A stretch of DNA of 64,000 bases from Panorpa germanica (GCA_963678705.1 OY783205.1:1488001-1552000); one strand, 5' to 3'; shown: positions 8,746 through 19,892, counted from the stretch's first letter. The notes: generated by a model not told the origin, from the sequence alone. Numbers and translations are program-made.

Positions 8746-10500
8746 TTAATTTAAAGCTTTCTCATAAACTATATTTTTTGTTTTGTTTTGTGGTGCGTAA
8801 ATAAACAAAGAAGACGGTTTTCCGACGCGCGAACACGCGACGTATAATTGTCCATGCGCGAAACAGGGAAACTCCAAGTTGATTCCACAAACTTCTAAAG
8901 ACTGTCCTTGCGATTTATTTATGGTCATCGCAAAGGCCAGACGTACTGGAAATTGTAAGCGTTTAAAATCGAATGGTAAGTCCGTTGGAATCATCGGTAT
9001 CCGCGGGATCAAGACATCCTCTCCTTTGTATTTTCCTTTTATGATTGTCGCCTCAATGACGTTATTCATCAGTCTTTTCACAGCCAGTCTTGTTCCATTG
9101 CATAGTCGAGGTTGATTAATGTTACGCAGCATGATGACAACTGATCCTACTTTTAACTGCAAATTGTGAGGTGGTAATCCAGGCAATTCCAGTGAATTTA
9201 AAAACTCAGTGGGATAGTTGATTACGTCATCCTGGTTCATTACGGTGTCGACTGATTTGAAGGAAACCAACTCTCCTGGAAGAAAATTCTGAATGGTCGC
9301 ATTAAGATCCTCTACATCATTATTTTTCGCTGCTAATATTGCTCGTTCACCCAGCCAATTATGGTTATTGAACTTTTGCGCTATATCTGGGAAAACTCGC
9401 TGAATAAGCTCCACTTTTGAGTCTGTGATGTGACAGAAATCTGTAGGTAATGTGATGAATCCGGTCGAGGTGTCCACTGCAACTTTATTATTTCCAATGT
9501 CTAACAACTGCTTCGCAAACACATTAGCAGTTTCATCTTGTTGCAAAAATACTCGCATGTTAGTTGTTAAGTGGAGTGTCTTTACGTACTGCCACAAATT
9601 TGATGATTTTAGGCATGCATTTAGTTCATCAGCAACAGTTGATCGGGGAATAACTGGAAGAGTCTGACGAAAATCACCTGACAACAGAATCATGGCCCCA
9701 CCGAAAATATTTTGGTTGTCACGAAGATCTTTCAACGTTCTGTCCAGTGCCTCCAGTGACCTCTTATGGGCCATTGTGCATTCATCCCAAACAATTAATT
9801 TGCATACCTGTAGGATCTTGGCCATTGCGCTATTTTTGGCGATGTTGCAAATTGGTGTTTCGGTGATTTGCATGTTTAGTGGTAATTTCAAGGCAGAATG
9901 TGCAGTTCGCCCGCCTTCGAGCAGAGTTGCAGCTATTCCAGATGAAGCCAACGCTAGAGCAACATCATTTCGCGATCTGATCCTCGCCAAAAGCAATGAA
10001 ATTAAAAACGTTTTTCCGGTTCCTCCGGGAGCATCAAGGAAATAAATTCCACCAGATCCACTGTTCACAGCTTCTATCAAAGTGTCGTACGCAATTCTTT
10101 GTTGTTGATTTAATTGTGGAACATTTGTACGAACTGTTTCGGCCAATGCTTCAATGTCGTACTGATGTTCTCTTTGCAACTCGTGGTTTAATGCATCGTG
10201 CATATGACGATTGGGTGCTGTCATTCCCAAACACGACAATACTTTATTTGCCATAAATAAACACATATCTTCTATCATGATCAATGTGTCATTGTAAATT
10301 TCTTCAGTCATTTGTAGTGTAGGATTCAAAGTTTGACGGCGCACACGATACAAAACATCCTCAGACATGTCATCTCTATACTTAACCCACAAATCTTTTG
10401 GATTCGAGGGGAAACATGTCGATATGATAATCGCAAACAATGTACGAATTTGATGCGGCGACGAAGATATTACGGAATCCTTGAGCGTATCATCCCAGTG
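8746..10500 (-). CDS. Helitron PIF1-like helicase region
   Basis: The C-terminal part of the Rep-helicase protein. The frame is open from about 10500 to TAA at 8746-8748. Its internal Met at 10440 is not the native start, because the sequence before it (DDTLKDSVISSSPHQIRTLF) continues the Rep reading frame after a one-base shift. Superfamily 1 helicase motifs appear in order: LNQQQRIAYD (motif Q-like), FLDAPGGTGKTF (Walker A), LIVWDECTMA (Walker B), LLSGDFRQTLPVI, LRNI...LCNGTRL, FAMTINKSQGQSL and GQLYVACSRV. Residues needed for ATP hydrolysis (GKT Lys, DE pair, final Arg) are present. It unwinds DNA ahead of Rep during transposition in the nucleus. The antisense frames at 8879-10530 are shadows. 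Confidence 0.93.
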   Translation of the reverse strand, partial: HWDDTLKDSVISSSPHQIRTLFAIIISTCFPSNPKDLWVKYRDDMSEDVLYRVRRQTLNPTLQMTEEIYNDTLIMIEDMCLFMANKVLSCLGMTAPNRHMHDALNHELQREHQYDIEALAETVRTNVPQLNQQQRIAYDTLIEAVNSGSGGIYFLDAPGGTGKTFLISLLLARIRSRNDVALALASSGIAATLLEGGRTAHSALKLPLNMQITETPICNIAKNSAMAKILQVCKLIVWDECTMAHKRSLEALDRTLKDLRDNQNIFGGAMILLSGDFRQTLPVIPRSTVADELNACLKSSNLWQYVKTLHLTTNMRVFLQQDETANVFAKQLLDIGNNKVAVDTSTGFITLPTDFCHITDSKVELIQRVFPDIAQKFNNHNWLGERAILAAKNNDVEDLNATIQNFLPGELVSFKSVDTVMNQDDVINYPTEFLNSLELPGLPPHNLQLKVGSVVIMLRNINQPRLCNGTRLAVKRLMNNVIEATIIKGKYKGEDVLIPRIPMIPTDLPFDFKRLQFPVRLAFAMTINKSQGQSLEVCGINLEFPCFAHGQLYVACSRVGKPSSLFIYAPQNKTKNIVYEKALN

Positions 10501-12070
10501 CGATCGTTCTCAAGTAAATGTAATAGTTGACATGCCTCACGGTAAGTCGCACACAGCTGTCCATTAACTGTTCTCAGTTGTTTAAACGATGTCGGACCAC
10601 GAACATTCACCAACAACAACCGCAAATAATAACATTCATCGTTATTTGGATGTACTGTGTAGATGCGACCCAGAGCATCTGAAGCAAATACATTTGGATG
10701 TCCTTCAACTGGTGTTCCTTGTTTTCGACGCTGAAACGATTTCGATGATGCGTTCCATGTGTAATAGCGTGGCATGTCAGCATACAGCAAAGTGCGAGCA
10801 AAATCATCAGTTTGACAAACTGTGAAGAAACTTGTTAATGTTGTCGACGGTGGATGTGCCGCCCTGTCTGCCGCGTTAGATTCATTAAAATAAACTCGTT
10901 GACCATTTTCTAAATGGACTGCCAAATGGACTACTGTAGGGTGTCTTTCATGGATCGCAAATGAAAAGATACGCCAAATAGCTTCGTTGCTACTTACATA
11001 GCGACCCATCTGGTACTGTGATATTTCATCATTTGCATTGGTTACACCGAAGACAGCCATATCACTACCTTTATTAACATATTTACATATGTACTTTATC
11101 GACTTCACAGAATTACAATATTCCACATTGATGTGAGTCTCAAAAGCTTTGGACAATATTGGCGAGTATGGCACAATCCAACGATTGTCTACATCAACAT
11201 TTTGTCCTCTTACCTTCACAACTACCGATCGCCCACTGTCCGCAACTGATCGCCGACGATACAATGGGTATCCATCATTTCCCGTTATGGTTTCAGCAAG
11301 CAGGTCTCTTGGGTATCGTTTGGAACACCTACCGTCGACCATACAGGGTGAATTGTAGTTGAAATGTCCGCAAGGTCCATGTATCATGTGTTTGGTTACT
11401 ACTGCATGCAATTTTGGGTCAACTATTTCATCTGGAATTTCAGCTGAAATTATAGAATCAATCTCATCTGGCCTTATTTTGTCCACTAACCAGACTAAAA
11501 TGTGCGCATGTGGCAATCCACGCTTTTGCCATTCTACAGAGTACATCCAACAACGGACTCGGCCATACACACAATGCTTTATTAAAAAATTCATGAGAGA
11601 TTTTAATTTTTGTTTAAAAACTCTGGCAGTTATGTCATGTCTATCAACTGGTGTTTGGCTATGTAGTAATTCCTTCTCGATTTCGGACCATTTTGGGTTA
11701 CATGTGAATGTAACAAATAAATCTGGGCGGCCATAATGCCTAACATATGACATAGCATCCTGAGCATATTCATGCATGTGACGTGGGCTTCCTATATAAG
11801 TAGCTGGCAAAATTGTCATTCTTCCTACATTATTCACATTGCCATCAGCATTTATAGCATCGCGGAGATGGATGTATTCCTCTGACCGTAGCCGTCGTTG
11901 GTTCAAACGGATGTATGTCAATCGTTCAGTCTCAATTTTGACATACATGTCAACTGCAAACTGATGAAAAAGTCGTTGACACATCAAAATATGATTTACT
12001 TCACCTTGACGGATCATGAGTCTGTATGAATAGAAATTCATAGCACTAACTTTTTTGTTGGTTTCAGCAC
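10470..12070 (-). CDS. Helitron Rep (HUH endonuclease) region
   Basis: This is the exon after intron 2, in the Rep-helicase polyprotein. It begins GAETNKKVSAMNFYSYRLMI, with RLFHQFAVDMYVKIE and RLNQRRLRSEEY following. The catalytic core has PDLFVTFTCNPKWSEI (motif 1), RGLPHAHILVWL (the HUH metal site) and YICKYVNKGSD (the tyrosine motif with two candidate Tyr). GPCGHFNYNSPCMVDGRCSK and RYPRDLLAETI also match Helitron Rep. It nicks and religates single strands at the element ends. The frame ends at 10470 because of a one-base deletion around 10494-10499: LLENDRT should run on into WDDTLKD of the helicase half. Without that lesion, Rep and helicase would be one protein. Confidence 0.93.
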
Positions 12071-12156
12071 CTGCGATCAAAAATGATAAATGTTTAAATT
12101 GTTACTTAGATGTATTGAATTTAAAAATATTATTTAATCTTGTTCAATTCATTTAC
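12071..12156 (-). other. Intron 2 of the Helitron Rep gene (86 bp)
   Basis: On the minus strand the donor is ACAG|GTAAAT at 12156 and the acceptor GATCGCAG|GTG at 12071. It is phase 1, and removal joins MVNQVTG to AETNKKVSAM, the sequence order seen in Helitron Rep proteins. Both adjacent frames are otherwise intact. Confidence 0.75.
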
Positions 12157-12652
12157 CTGTTACTTGATTTACCATTTTGATATTAAAATGGTATCCATCT
12201 TCCCCTTGCCAGAAGATCAAAGGATATTGTAGTGCATCATAACTCCTGTGTGTTTCAGATACACGTTTTAACTCACTATTCCGACGATGAAGCACAATAT
12301 CTCTAGATTGTAAATTTTCGCCCACAATGACAACAGCCACTTCATCAATGGTAGGTGAATTGAACCTCCTTGTGTGTTCACCGGCAGGTGTTTTGTCAGC
12401 TCGAATAATAATATTATGGCTATCAGATGGCATCCGATCCAATGCTATTTTGAACATGTTTACTAAATTGTTATTCTGATGAAGAAATATTTGTAATTGT
12501 TGGACAATGGTTCTCTTCACTGTTGGATTGTGAGCACAACGATTATTAATTTCCGCATCTGAATTGCCCATAAAATAAATTTGTAAAAATTGATGATCTG
12601 CATCAGTTAGTGGTAACAGAGTTCCCAGTAAGTGATAAATTTGTCCTTGAAT
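12157..12652 (-). CDS. Helitron Rep N-terminal region (middle exon)
   Basis: This exon runs from an ATTACAG acceptor (12653) to a GTAAAT donor (12156). It encodes IQGQIYHLLGTLLPLTDADH, FLQIYFMGNSDAEINNRC, a LFHQNNNLVNMF-like block, RADKTPAGEHTRRFNSPTID and FWQGEDGYHFNIKM. All are conserved features of the region before the Rep catalytic core in animal Helitrons. The Met at 12571 is internal; the exon is open upstream of it. Confidence 0.88.
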
Positions 12653-12745
12653 CTGTAATTTTTTAAAATTTGTCCATTAATAATTTCCGATATATATATT
12701 TTAGTACAAACTTGAATAATATAAAAAAATATTCTTATATATTAC
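12653..12745 (-). other. Intron 1 of the Helitron Rep gene (93 bp)
   Basis: The donor is TTCAAG|GTAATA (12745) and the acceptor AATTACAG|ATT (12653), phase 0. Splicing joins PTFK to IQGQIYH, which is contiguous in Helitron Rep proteins. The intron is very AT-rich, in line with a genuine intron in this genome. Confidence 0.75.
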
Positions 12746-13333
12746 CTTGAAAGTGGGCATGAAATTGTCTTGTATAATATGTGTAGCACCGAATGATGTC
12801 ATCTGGAAACAGTTGTTATATTTCTGAATGTTGGTCAAGAAGTGCTTAGAATCATTTCCAATCCCAGAAACCAAAGAGCGTAAAGGATCTGGTGGTGGGA
12901 CCAATTGTGGCAATTTTACTTTGCCTTCAGCACAACATAATCCAGTAGATTCACCAGTGTATTTTAACGCCTTACAATATTTACAAATTGTTTTCATTTC
13001 CCCAATTGTTACCGATTTGTCGGCACAATAATCAATTGCCGGATCATAGTGGAATGCAGCTCGTTCAAGAATCACAGGAGCACTGCGTCTGCGGATTCGC
13101 TCAATTTCATTATGTCTAGCTTGCTGTTGTTGTGTTTGATGTGCACGAACTCGTTGCATTCTAAGCCTATCTCCTACATTGTCACTCACCAAAGAACGCA
13201 ATTCTGACATAGCAATACGACTATTTTCTTGATCTGTCTGTCTCTGGTCATCAGTGCGGTTAGCACGTGAGGTAGCTCTTCGCACATTTGATTGACTACG
13301 ACGACCTAAGTTAGGTCGTCTTCTCCTCGGCAT
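12746..13333 (-). CDS. Helitron Rep protein N-terminus with zinc-finger segment (first exon)
   Basis: ATG at 13333 is the first start after a non-coding 5' region. The protein begins with a basic, low-complexity stretch (MPRRRRPNLGRRSQSN), then a Gln/Arg-rich helix. Next come AIDYCADKSVTIGEM, the zinc-finger-like CKYCKALKYTGESTGLCC, EGKVKLPQLVPPPDPL, and FLTNIQKYNNCFQMTSFGA. The Cys pattern and the GKVKLP sequence are typical of the Helitron N-terminus, thought to help bind element DNA. The exon ends at the donor at 12745; the extra codons after PTFK read into the intron. Confidence 0.88.
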
Positions 13334-13670
13334 CGTAAATTGTAATTAATCAAAGTGAGAAAATTTCCCGCTCATTTAGCAGTAAAGTGTCACTATCACA
13401 AAAAAGAACACATTACTTGGAATGTCACTATCACAAAGGATCACCAAAGTAAAGAAAGTTCTCGCGCACGTAGCCACAAAGATAGATATAACGATAATAT
13501 AATTTTTTCCGTGCTCTGAAATGCGACAGGATGGAATGACATATCAGTTGGTTGTCAAATCTAATGTCAAATACATATTGAGATTGCGTTCAGAATTTAA
13601 CTTAAGATTTATAATTTAATTTGTCTTTATTATTATTGATTTATCTTTCGATTTCTATATAGTCTTATTA

Positions 13671-13799
13671 AAAAAATAATCGGACAGAGTAACAACTTAA
13701 GTTAGCTAAAATAAAAAAATAATCGGACAGAGTAACAACTTAAGTTAGCTAAAATAAAAAAATAATCGGACAGAGTAACAACTGAAGTTAGCTAAAATT
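13671..13799. repeat. 43-bp unit in three tandem copies inside the Helitron 5' region
   Basis: AAAAAATAATCGGACAGAGT plus AACAACTTAAGTTAGCTAAAAT-type sequence repeats at 13671, 13714 and 13757; the third copy carries one change (CTGAAG for CTTAAG). It lies upstream of the Rep start, so it may affect the element's own promoter. Confidence 0.9.
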
Positions 13800-14158
13800 G
13801 TGTTTATTTATGTACTATGTATTTTGAGATTATGCAATTTTGTCGCGTTCGCGATTCACTTTCACTTTTGTTGAGTTTCAGAACGCGATATTAGGTCCTC
13901 CAACGCGCACGCGAATTTGAACTTTATGCAGCGGTAATAAATTACAAATTGACTCTCCATTTTATTTAGAAAACGTTTGTATGGGAAATAGAAAAATGCT
14001 GTTTTGAGGATTTTCCCGGCAATTATTCGAATTTTTCTCACCTTTTAAACCTTCCCTAGACCTCCACGAATAATTCAAGACCAAGATAAGATAAATCCGT
14101 TTAGCCGTTCTCGAGTTTTAGCGAGACTAACGAACAGCAATTGATTTTTATATATATA

Positions 14159-14175
14159 GATAGATAGATAGATAA
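14159..14175. repeat. Short TAGA/GATA microsatellite at the Helitron 5' border
   Basis: Four to five TAGA units directly follow the Helitron 5' end. Confidence 0.8.
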
Positions 14176-14491
14176 AATCCAATAAAATATCTCTTTCCGA
14201 ATCATACAAAGAAATTTTTTCTGTCATCGTCATCTTTAAGTTTTGCGTTATGTTTAAACCACTACGACCCAACTCTTCAGATGAGTCGTAGTGAGCTTGG
14301 TGTGAGCGAAATTAATGACGTCATTAGTGACGTTTTCGAATATTTTGGACGTTGTGAACGCTTAGTGAAAATACGCTTTCCGGGCTGCATTTAAAAATGG
14401 AAAATTCGAATATTCTTTCGTCTTCTTTCTTATTCTAGTCTACCGGTGTTATTTGACACTTGATGAAAGTCTTCTGTTCCTCCCAATGTAC

Positions 14492-14999
14492 CCCAGTAAA
14501 CAATTTTGTGAAGTGTCCAATTTACCCAGTAAACAATTGGGTGAAGTGCCCTATTTAGTGACGTTTCTATCACTATTTCACTTCAATTATAGTTCGCATC
14601 AACTTTATCTTCATTTGTATTCCGACAGGTGGAGTAATTTCGCTATTTGTAGTGGATAAAGTAGACATTTTATATGAAAAAATGTGAGAAACTGAACTAT
14701 AAATGAACTCTTTCATAACAAAAAAATCATGACGCATCTTCAATATGATGTCAAAATGACTCCAAATGTTTACTGGGTAGTTACGTTTCTATCACTATTT
14801 CACTTCAATTATAGTTCGCATCAACTTTATCTTCATTTGTATTCCGACAGGTGGACTAATTTCGCCATTTCCAGCCTATATGTATGATTTTATATGAAAA
14901 AATGTGAGAAACTGAACTATAAATTAACTCTTTTATGACAAAAAAATCATGACGCATCTTCAATATGATGTCAAAGTGACTCCAAAATGTTTACTGGAA
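14492..14999. mobile_element. MITE family 1, compound: one full copy flanked by two partial copies
   Basis: A full copy (14525-14777) starts CCCAGTAAACAATTGGGTG and ends TGTTTACTGGG. Before it, 14492-14524 repeats the left end. Directly after it, 14780-14999 is another copy lacking its left end, again finishing in AAAATGTTTACTGG. All are in the same orientation, opposite to the copy at 2846. This looks like tandem growth by unequal exchange or repeated self-insertion. Confidence 0.8.
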
Positions 15000-15063
15000 C
15001 GTTAAAAGATAATGCTTCATAAAACAACTCGGCAATTTTTTTGCTTTTAACAACAGAACGTAA

Positions 15064-15293
15064 CTAGCAACATTTACGAGCATTGCGATTTTCAATTGTC
15101 GATTTACATTCAATTAATAAATGTTCTCCAATCTTTACTATCATCTTGTTTCCATTAACTTGAATAGCCATAACATCTTCCACTGATAATTTTAATTCAT
15201 TTTCAAAAATAAATGTAATTCTGTAAATGTCATTTTATAAGTCACTTCGACGAAGTCTACACTTAAAGTATTTTTCCTGTTATTATTTTCCAT
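15064..15293 (-). pseudogene. Unassigned coding-like fragment, possibly retroelement Gag-like
   Basis: ATG at 15293 opens MENNNRKNTLSVDFVEVTYK and then MTFTELHLFL. After a one-base shift ENELKLSVEDVMAIQVNGNK and MIVKIGEHLLIECKST follow to a TAG at 15064-15066. The pattern of a short strand, helix, 'AIQ' and 'VKI' resembles the N-terminal RNA-binding region of some insect retroelement Gag-like proteins. I cannot name the family with confidence. Confidence 0.3.
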
Positions 15294-15399
15294 TTTCTTA
15301 TTCAAATCAATTTCTAACTTCTTCTTAATAATCTATAATAGTTTATTAAAATAATATAAACTAATTAAATATTTTTTAAATATATTTAATTTTTTATGC

Positions 15400-15905
15400 G
15401 TGAAAAGGAAGTTTATTCCACGAAAAACAAAATGATTTACATTAAGCAGCAATTCTGATACTGCAACAAGAACTCCTCTTTTTCGATGAAGTGGTGCTAT
15501 AATTAAAGGCTATTGTTTCTGTGTTAATATTTTAAAGGGTTTCTTGATTATATTTGTCTTTTGTAGTTCTATTGTTAGAAGGTTGATTTGATTATAGAAA
15601 AATGTAATTTAGTTTCTTGTTCTTACTAGTATTTCTTTTGTCTGGGTCCTCACATAACTCTGGTAAAGGAACGATATTATTCAGAAGCTTTATCTCGCTT
15701 ATATTTGGGTGGTAATAATGCTAGCTTTTATTGAAGTAATCAGAGCAAATCATTAATCCGTTCTGGTTATCACCTTTAACTGTTCTAGACCTTTCTTGTG
15801 GTTTATATGAAATTAGTGACATGGTTTTAGAAGCACCACGTTACCTAGCATTTAAAGTTCATACTTAAACATTAAATAATACTTTCAAAAGTAGTTTAAT
15901 AAAAA
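15400..15905. repeat. Dispersed repeat B (copy 1)
   Basis: Shares blocks such as CCGTTCTGGTTATCACCT, AGCAAATCATTA and TTCTTGTTCTTACTAGTA with 33490-33960 and 50550-50965. No coding capacity or TIR was seen. Its nature is unknown. Confidence 0.65.
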
Positions 15906-15909
15906 GTTA

Positions 15910-16015
15910 TTGGGTGGCGTAATGGTTACGCCATTTGCTTAAACGACTTAAATTTCTACAAAACACTTATTAGATAGTTTCAGTTCCCGGGTTAGCGCCC
16001 GGTTATTGTACACTT
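15910..16015 (+). repeat. Possible worn tRNA-derived SINE head
   Basis: TGGCGTAATGG resembles a pol III A box, and the CCGGGTTAGCGCCCGG stem-loop resembles a T-arm. The B box (GGTTAGCGCCC) is poor and the A-B spacing is long, so this is not a working tRNA gene. Confidence 0.25.
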
Positions 16016-17349
16016 AGTTAGTGATGTCACTGCGATAAACAGTTTGTTAAGTCTTAAATACCTAACCTAAGAAAATTATTTGATAAAATGCCAAATAGGT
16101 TAGAAACTGATTTATGTGTCGATTTTTTAATTCTTTATTGAAATATTGGTTTTATTTTATTAAATATTAGAAAATTAAAAGAATATATGTATCTATTTAA
16201 GGTTTGAATTTTGTTTTAGTTCTTAATATTTCGGTTGTTTTAAATAAACCTAGCTGGAGCTATAATTATTTTAATTTTAAAGTTTCTATTTATAGAACGG
16301 AGTTGGATAATTTATTTTCTATGTGCAAAAAAGGGAAAAATCACTTTAAATTACTCATATGATAATATTGAAACGAACTACTGACATACAATCATTTATC
16401 ATCGTCGTTATTTATGCGGAAAAGGCTTAAGATCATATTCGTAGAGAATGTTATGATCTACAACTTTTATAATTACCTGTAATGTCATAAGACACGAGAT
16501 ATTTCCAAAAAAAGGAATTTTTTGTGACCTTTGCCCTCAAATATATAAAAACGCAAGTATTCAAAGCGTCAAAACAACAATTCAACTATTCTCGGTATTT
16601 AATTCTTTTTTCACTTGAAAGTAATTCGCTATCACTTTATCGCACTCCAGCTTTATAATACGTTTCTTTATTTAATAAGTAAGTTATTTTTAAATTTTTA
16701 CATTTTTTTTTCCAAATTTCACCTCCTGTTCAACGCTGCAGCAATGATGTTCAAGATTATTGTTTTGTTTCTTCTCCCTTTTTTGATCTGGAAAATCTTT
16801 CCTCTAATAGTAGTTTTATTTAATTCTGGTTCCACATATAACGTAATATAATACACAAATATAGGACGCTGAGTAGACCTGTCTTGGAAAAGACATTGAT
16901 TTTAAATTTCCCGTTCCCTGGAACAAAAAAAGTCTAAGAATAAGCACCATCCATAAATAAACATACATATGTATTACTTTGCTACCACTAAACTTCTCAA
17001 CGATTCTTTTCCTTTCGTAGCTAATTATGAATGATTTTAACTTTTTGTAATCAAAAAATGAATATCGATAATTGACTGCTGTCTCTTGCATTTAGTTAGG
17101 TTTGGATTTGCTTGTTATTAAGTTTAAATTAATTATGTACACTAAAGTAGCTCTTATTTTCTCTTATTAAAATACCTTTTGCGATTTATTATTGCACTAC
17201 TCTCCCACTTGGTTCCATTGCATGAAAAATAACCTGCATAAAATTTCAGAGCCAAGAACGTCTAAAATTCTCAGAAATATACTTATTTTTATTTATTTAT
17301 CCTACGAAATATTAATTTTATACAAAAAGTATTATACAAAAGTTATCTA
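16016..17349. other. AT-rich sequence without recognised genes
   Basis: Short frames at 16615-17091 have no motif I recognise. Nothing else was assigned. Confidence 0.5.
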
Positions 17350-18005
17350 CTAGAGTATACCCCCGTCGCAAGTACGACTTTCTCTGTCTTTTGTGTGTGA
17401 ATTGAATATTATTTCAAATTTTAATTCCATTTTTAAATTGAAATATTTAACTCGTTCTGTATATTTATTTTACATATAACAGCAAATAATTTTTCATATG
17501 AACTGACTAAAAAAATATATTTTATTAATATTACTTTTTTCAAAATTTAAAGTTTTTTTTTTATTTTTAAATTAGGTACCAAAGTTACCTAAATATATAA
17601 AATTTCAACTTTCTAGTTCAATTTTTACTCTCGACTAAAACCGCCCCTGTGCCCCTAAATAAAATTTTTGAATTAAATTTTTTTTTTTGTAATATATTCA
17701 ATTATTACACAATTCAAAATTTGAGTTTTCTCCAAAGTTTTGTACTGGGCTCCCTAAGTTGTTCAACGACTCCCGTTTTTTAATTTTTCAAATTCTAATT
17801 TTCATAAAATGTTAGCATTAAACACCGTAATACATATGTAAAATCTATCCTTTACGAATTAAAAGTTATAGACCAAAAAGAAAAATTATTTTTTTAGTTT
17901 TCCCAAAATTACGGATTTCCAGGAAATTCAGGGAAAAATTCGAGGACGCCAAAAGTCTTAAAAAAAAATTCTCCACGAAACAGACAATTTTTCAGGAAAT
18001 GCGCG
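17350..18005 (-). mobile_element. Non-autonomous Helitron (family H2), 5' end lost
   Basis: The 3' terminus on the minus strand is CTAG at 17350-17353, with the GGGGGTATACTCTAG tail and a decayed GTCG...CGAC hairpin. The body matches 53214-53987 as far as the GAAATTCAGG and CTCCACGAAACAG blocks. The TCCTATATTATAATG 5' end is missing; similarity stops near 18005. Confidence 0.75.
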
Positions 18006-19268
18006 TATGAATGATTCAAAATACATGTATTATCAAAGATATAGAGTATCATTATTACAAATCCACGCGAAACGAAAAATCACGAAAAGAAACTACATTT
18101 TATTTATTTATTTTACAAAATGGAAAACTATTGTACAAAAGTTGTAGATCTATTAAAAATGCATATATTATCAACTATTACTTTTTCTTGTACGTACCTT
18201 ACCTTGTAAAAACTCTATTTTCTGTATGGTTTCCATATTATCATTTTCTTTACGGATAACTTACGTGTCAATATTTTCTTAGACTTTTTCTTTATTTCTC
18301 TGGAATTCCTCTTAAATTATCTGTGCCCATAACCTGTTGTAACCTTGTTGGATTAGATTAATCCTGGTTCCTTTATATAACTGTTTTAATTATTTAGTGC
18401 AATGTTACTTTATTGGCCTTATGTTAACGTTATTTGTTATCGAAAGAGAAAGATTCTATAAAAACCATATTTTCCAACAGTAGTAATCTTAAGTCAACAA
18501 TGTTCTATATTAAAGAAATATAAAATTTAATTAACTAATTTTTAAAATTGACTTCTCCCCATCGTAGAAGGATATCTGTATGTATAACATGTTTGACTCA
18601 AAATTATTTGTTAACTTTCTCTCACTACCTAGTAGAATAGGCTTGTTTGGTTTTTGCTTTCTGTTCTCTAATTGCAAATTCGTTTAGTAGATCAAATTAT
18701 GGAAGATTTGATGTAGGAAAAGGGTTCTTTCAACCCTTTTCAAGATGTTAAGCCAAAGCGTGGTTGTGGTTTCCATAGGTTTCTGCAACAGATGTGAAGA
18801 ATGAACATAAAGTTTATAAATAGCATTAAATTATTTATTCACACTTCAAGAAATTAATTTGACAATGAGAGACAGAGCTTATAAGGAGATGTTGTAAGTT
18901 TATTGCGCTGTGGTTGCTGTGGTAACAAATATAGTGATTTACACAATATAATTGTTTTTTATTAACCACCAATTGAAAGTATATAAATATTGTGTCACTG
19001 AACTACTGGCTTTTGAGTAGTGGATCTAGTGACTTACGTCCTTCTACTTTAAGTTGTATTTTGTCGGTATTTGCTTTAGGAATAATAAGTCTCTCTTGAG
19101 TCTGGTACATTTTTTAGATTTCAGCAAACTGGTAGCAAGTGAATACAATATAATTTAATATTTATAGTAATAGAAGTGATAAATATTTAGCACCAATACT
19201 GAAATATTTTAGTTATTTCTTTAACAACGCTTGTAAAGCATCTCTTAAAATGATGCTATATACAGATA
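18006..19268. other. AT-rich sequence without recognised genes
   Basis: No motif-bearing frame and no clear repeat was found. Confidence 0.5.
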
Positions 19269-19886
19269 CTAGAGTTTACCCCAGTCGCAAGCGACGACTG
19301 TCTTTTATGCGTGAATTGAATTTCATTTAAATTTTAATTACATTTTTAAATTGTAATATATAACTCGTTCTATATTAATTTTACATATAACAACAATAAT
19401 TTGCAAAATTGATTTGCAAATTAGGTGCCAAAGTGAACCCATATAAAAAATTTCAACTTTCTAGCACAATTTTTAAAATATTTGAGTTTTGAATTTTTTT
19501 TTTTTTAATATTATATACACAATCTAAAATTTATGCTTTCTCTAAAGTTTTCTACCGGGCCCCTTTTATAAAATTTTAAATTTCTAAATTTTGAAAAATG
19601 TTCGCGTTTAATAGCGAAATGCACATGCAAAATTTCACATTTCCATCTTTTACGAATGAATATATACAGTAAAAAAAGAGCCTACTTATTTCCAGTTTTT
19701 CCAAAGTTACGGGTTTCCATGAAATTCATGTGAAAATCCGAGTACGCCAAAAGTCTGAATTTTTCTCTGTACGAAATAGAAAATTTTTGTAAACATTGTA
19801 AGAGCCGTTTTCGAGCTACCATACAACAAAATTCAGTACCAAACATATAAACAAGTCAGATACACCTGGAACATTATAATATAATA
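19269..19886 (-). mobile_element. Non-autonomous Helitron (family H2), full-length, diverged
   Basis: The minus-strand 3' end is CTAG (19269-19272), preceded by a perfect hairpin core GTCGTCGC/GCGAC (CGTCGCTTGCGAC). The 5' end near 19886 keeps ATTATAATGTTCCAGGTGT but has lost the exact TCCTATA. The body aligns with the other H2 copies and has several deletions. Confidence 0.8.
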
Positions 19887-19892
19887 CAGTTA

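Larger units (their letters stand above)
8493..14160 (-). mobile_element. Autonomous Helitron, nearly complete, both termini present (5.67 kb)
   Basis: Both ends have Helitron form on the minus strand. The 5' end at 14160 reads A|TCTATATATATAAAAATC. The 3' end at 8493 is CTAG|T, preceded by a hairpin (GGCAG...CTGCC, 8504-8521) that sits 11 nt from the terminus. The host dinucleotide is A/T, as expected for insertion between A and T without target duplication. A GATA-type microsatellite abuts the 5' end, so the true first TC could lie one to three repeat units further out. Between the ends are a zinc-finger segment, an HUH Rep domain and a PIF1-like helicase in the order usual for Helitrons. 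Helitrons move by rolling-circle replication: Rep nicks and joins, the helicase unwinds. The only clear lesion is one frameshift. Confidence 0.92.

Noticed and set aside
9452..11736. Several plus-strand frames of 65-125 codons
   Set aside because: All are antisense shadows of the Helitron Rep and helicase.
13671..13799. CRISPR-like array
   Set aside because: Three directly adjacent units with no distinct spacers, inside a eukaryotic Helitron; a plain tandem repeat.
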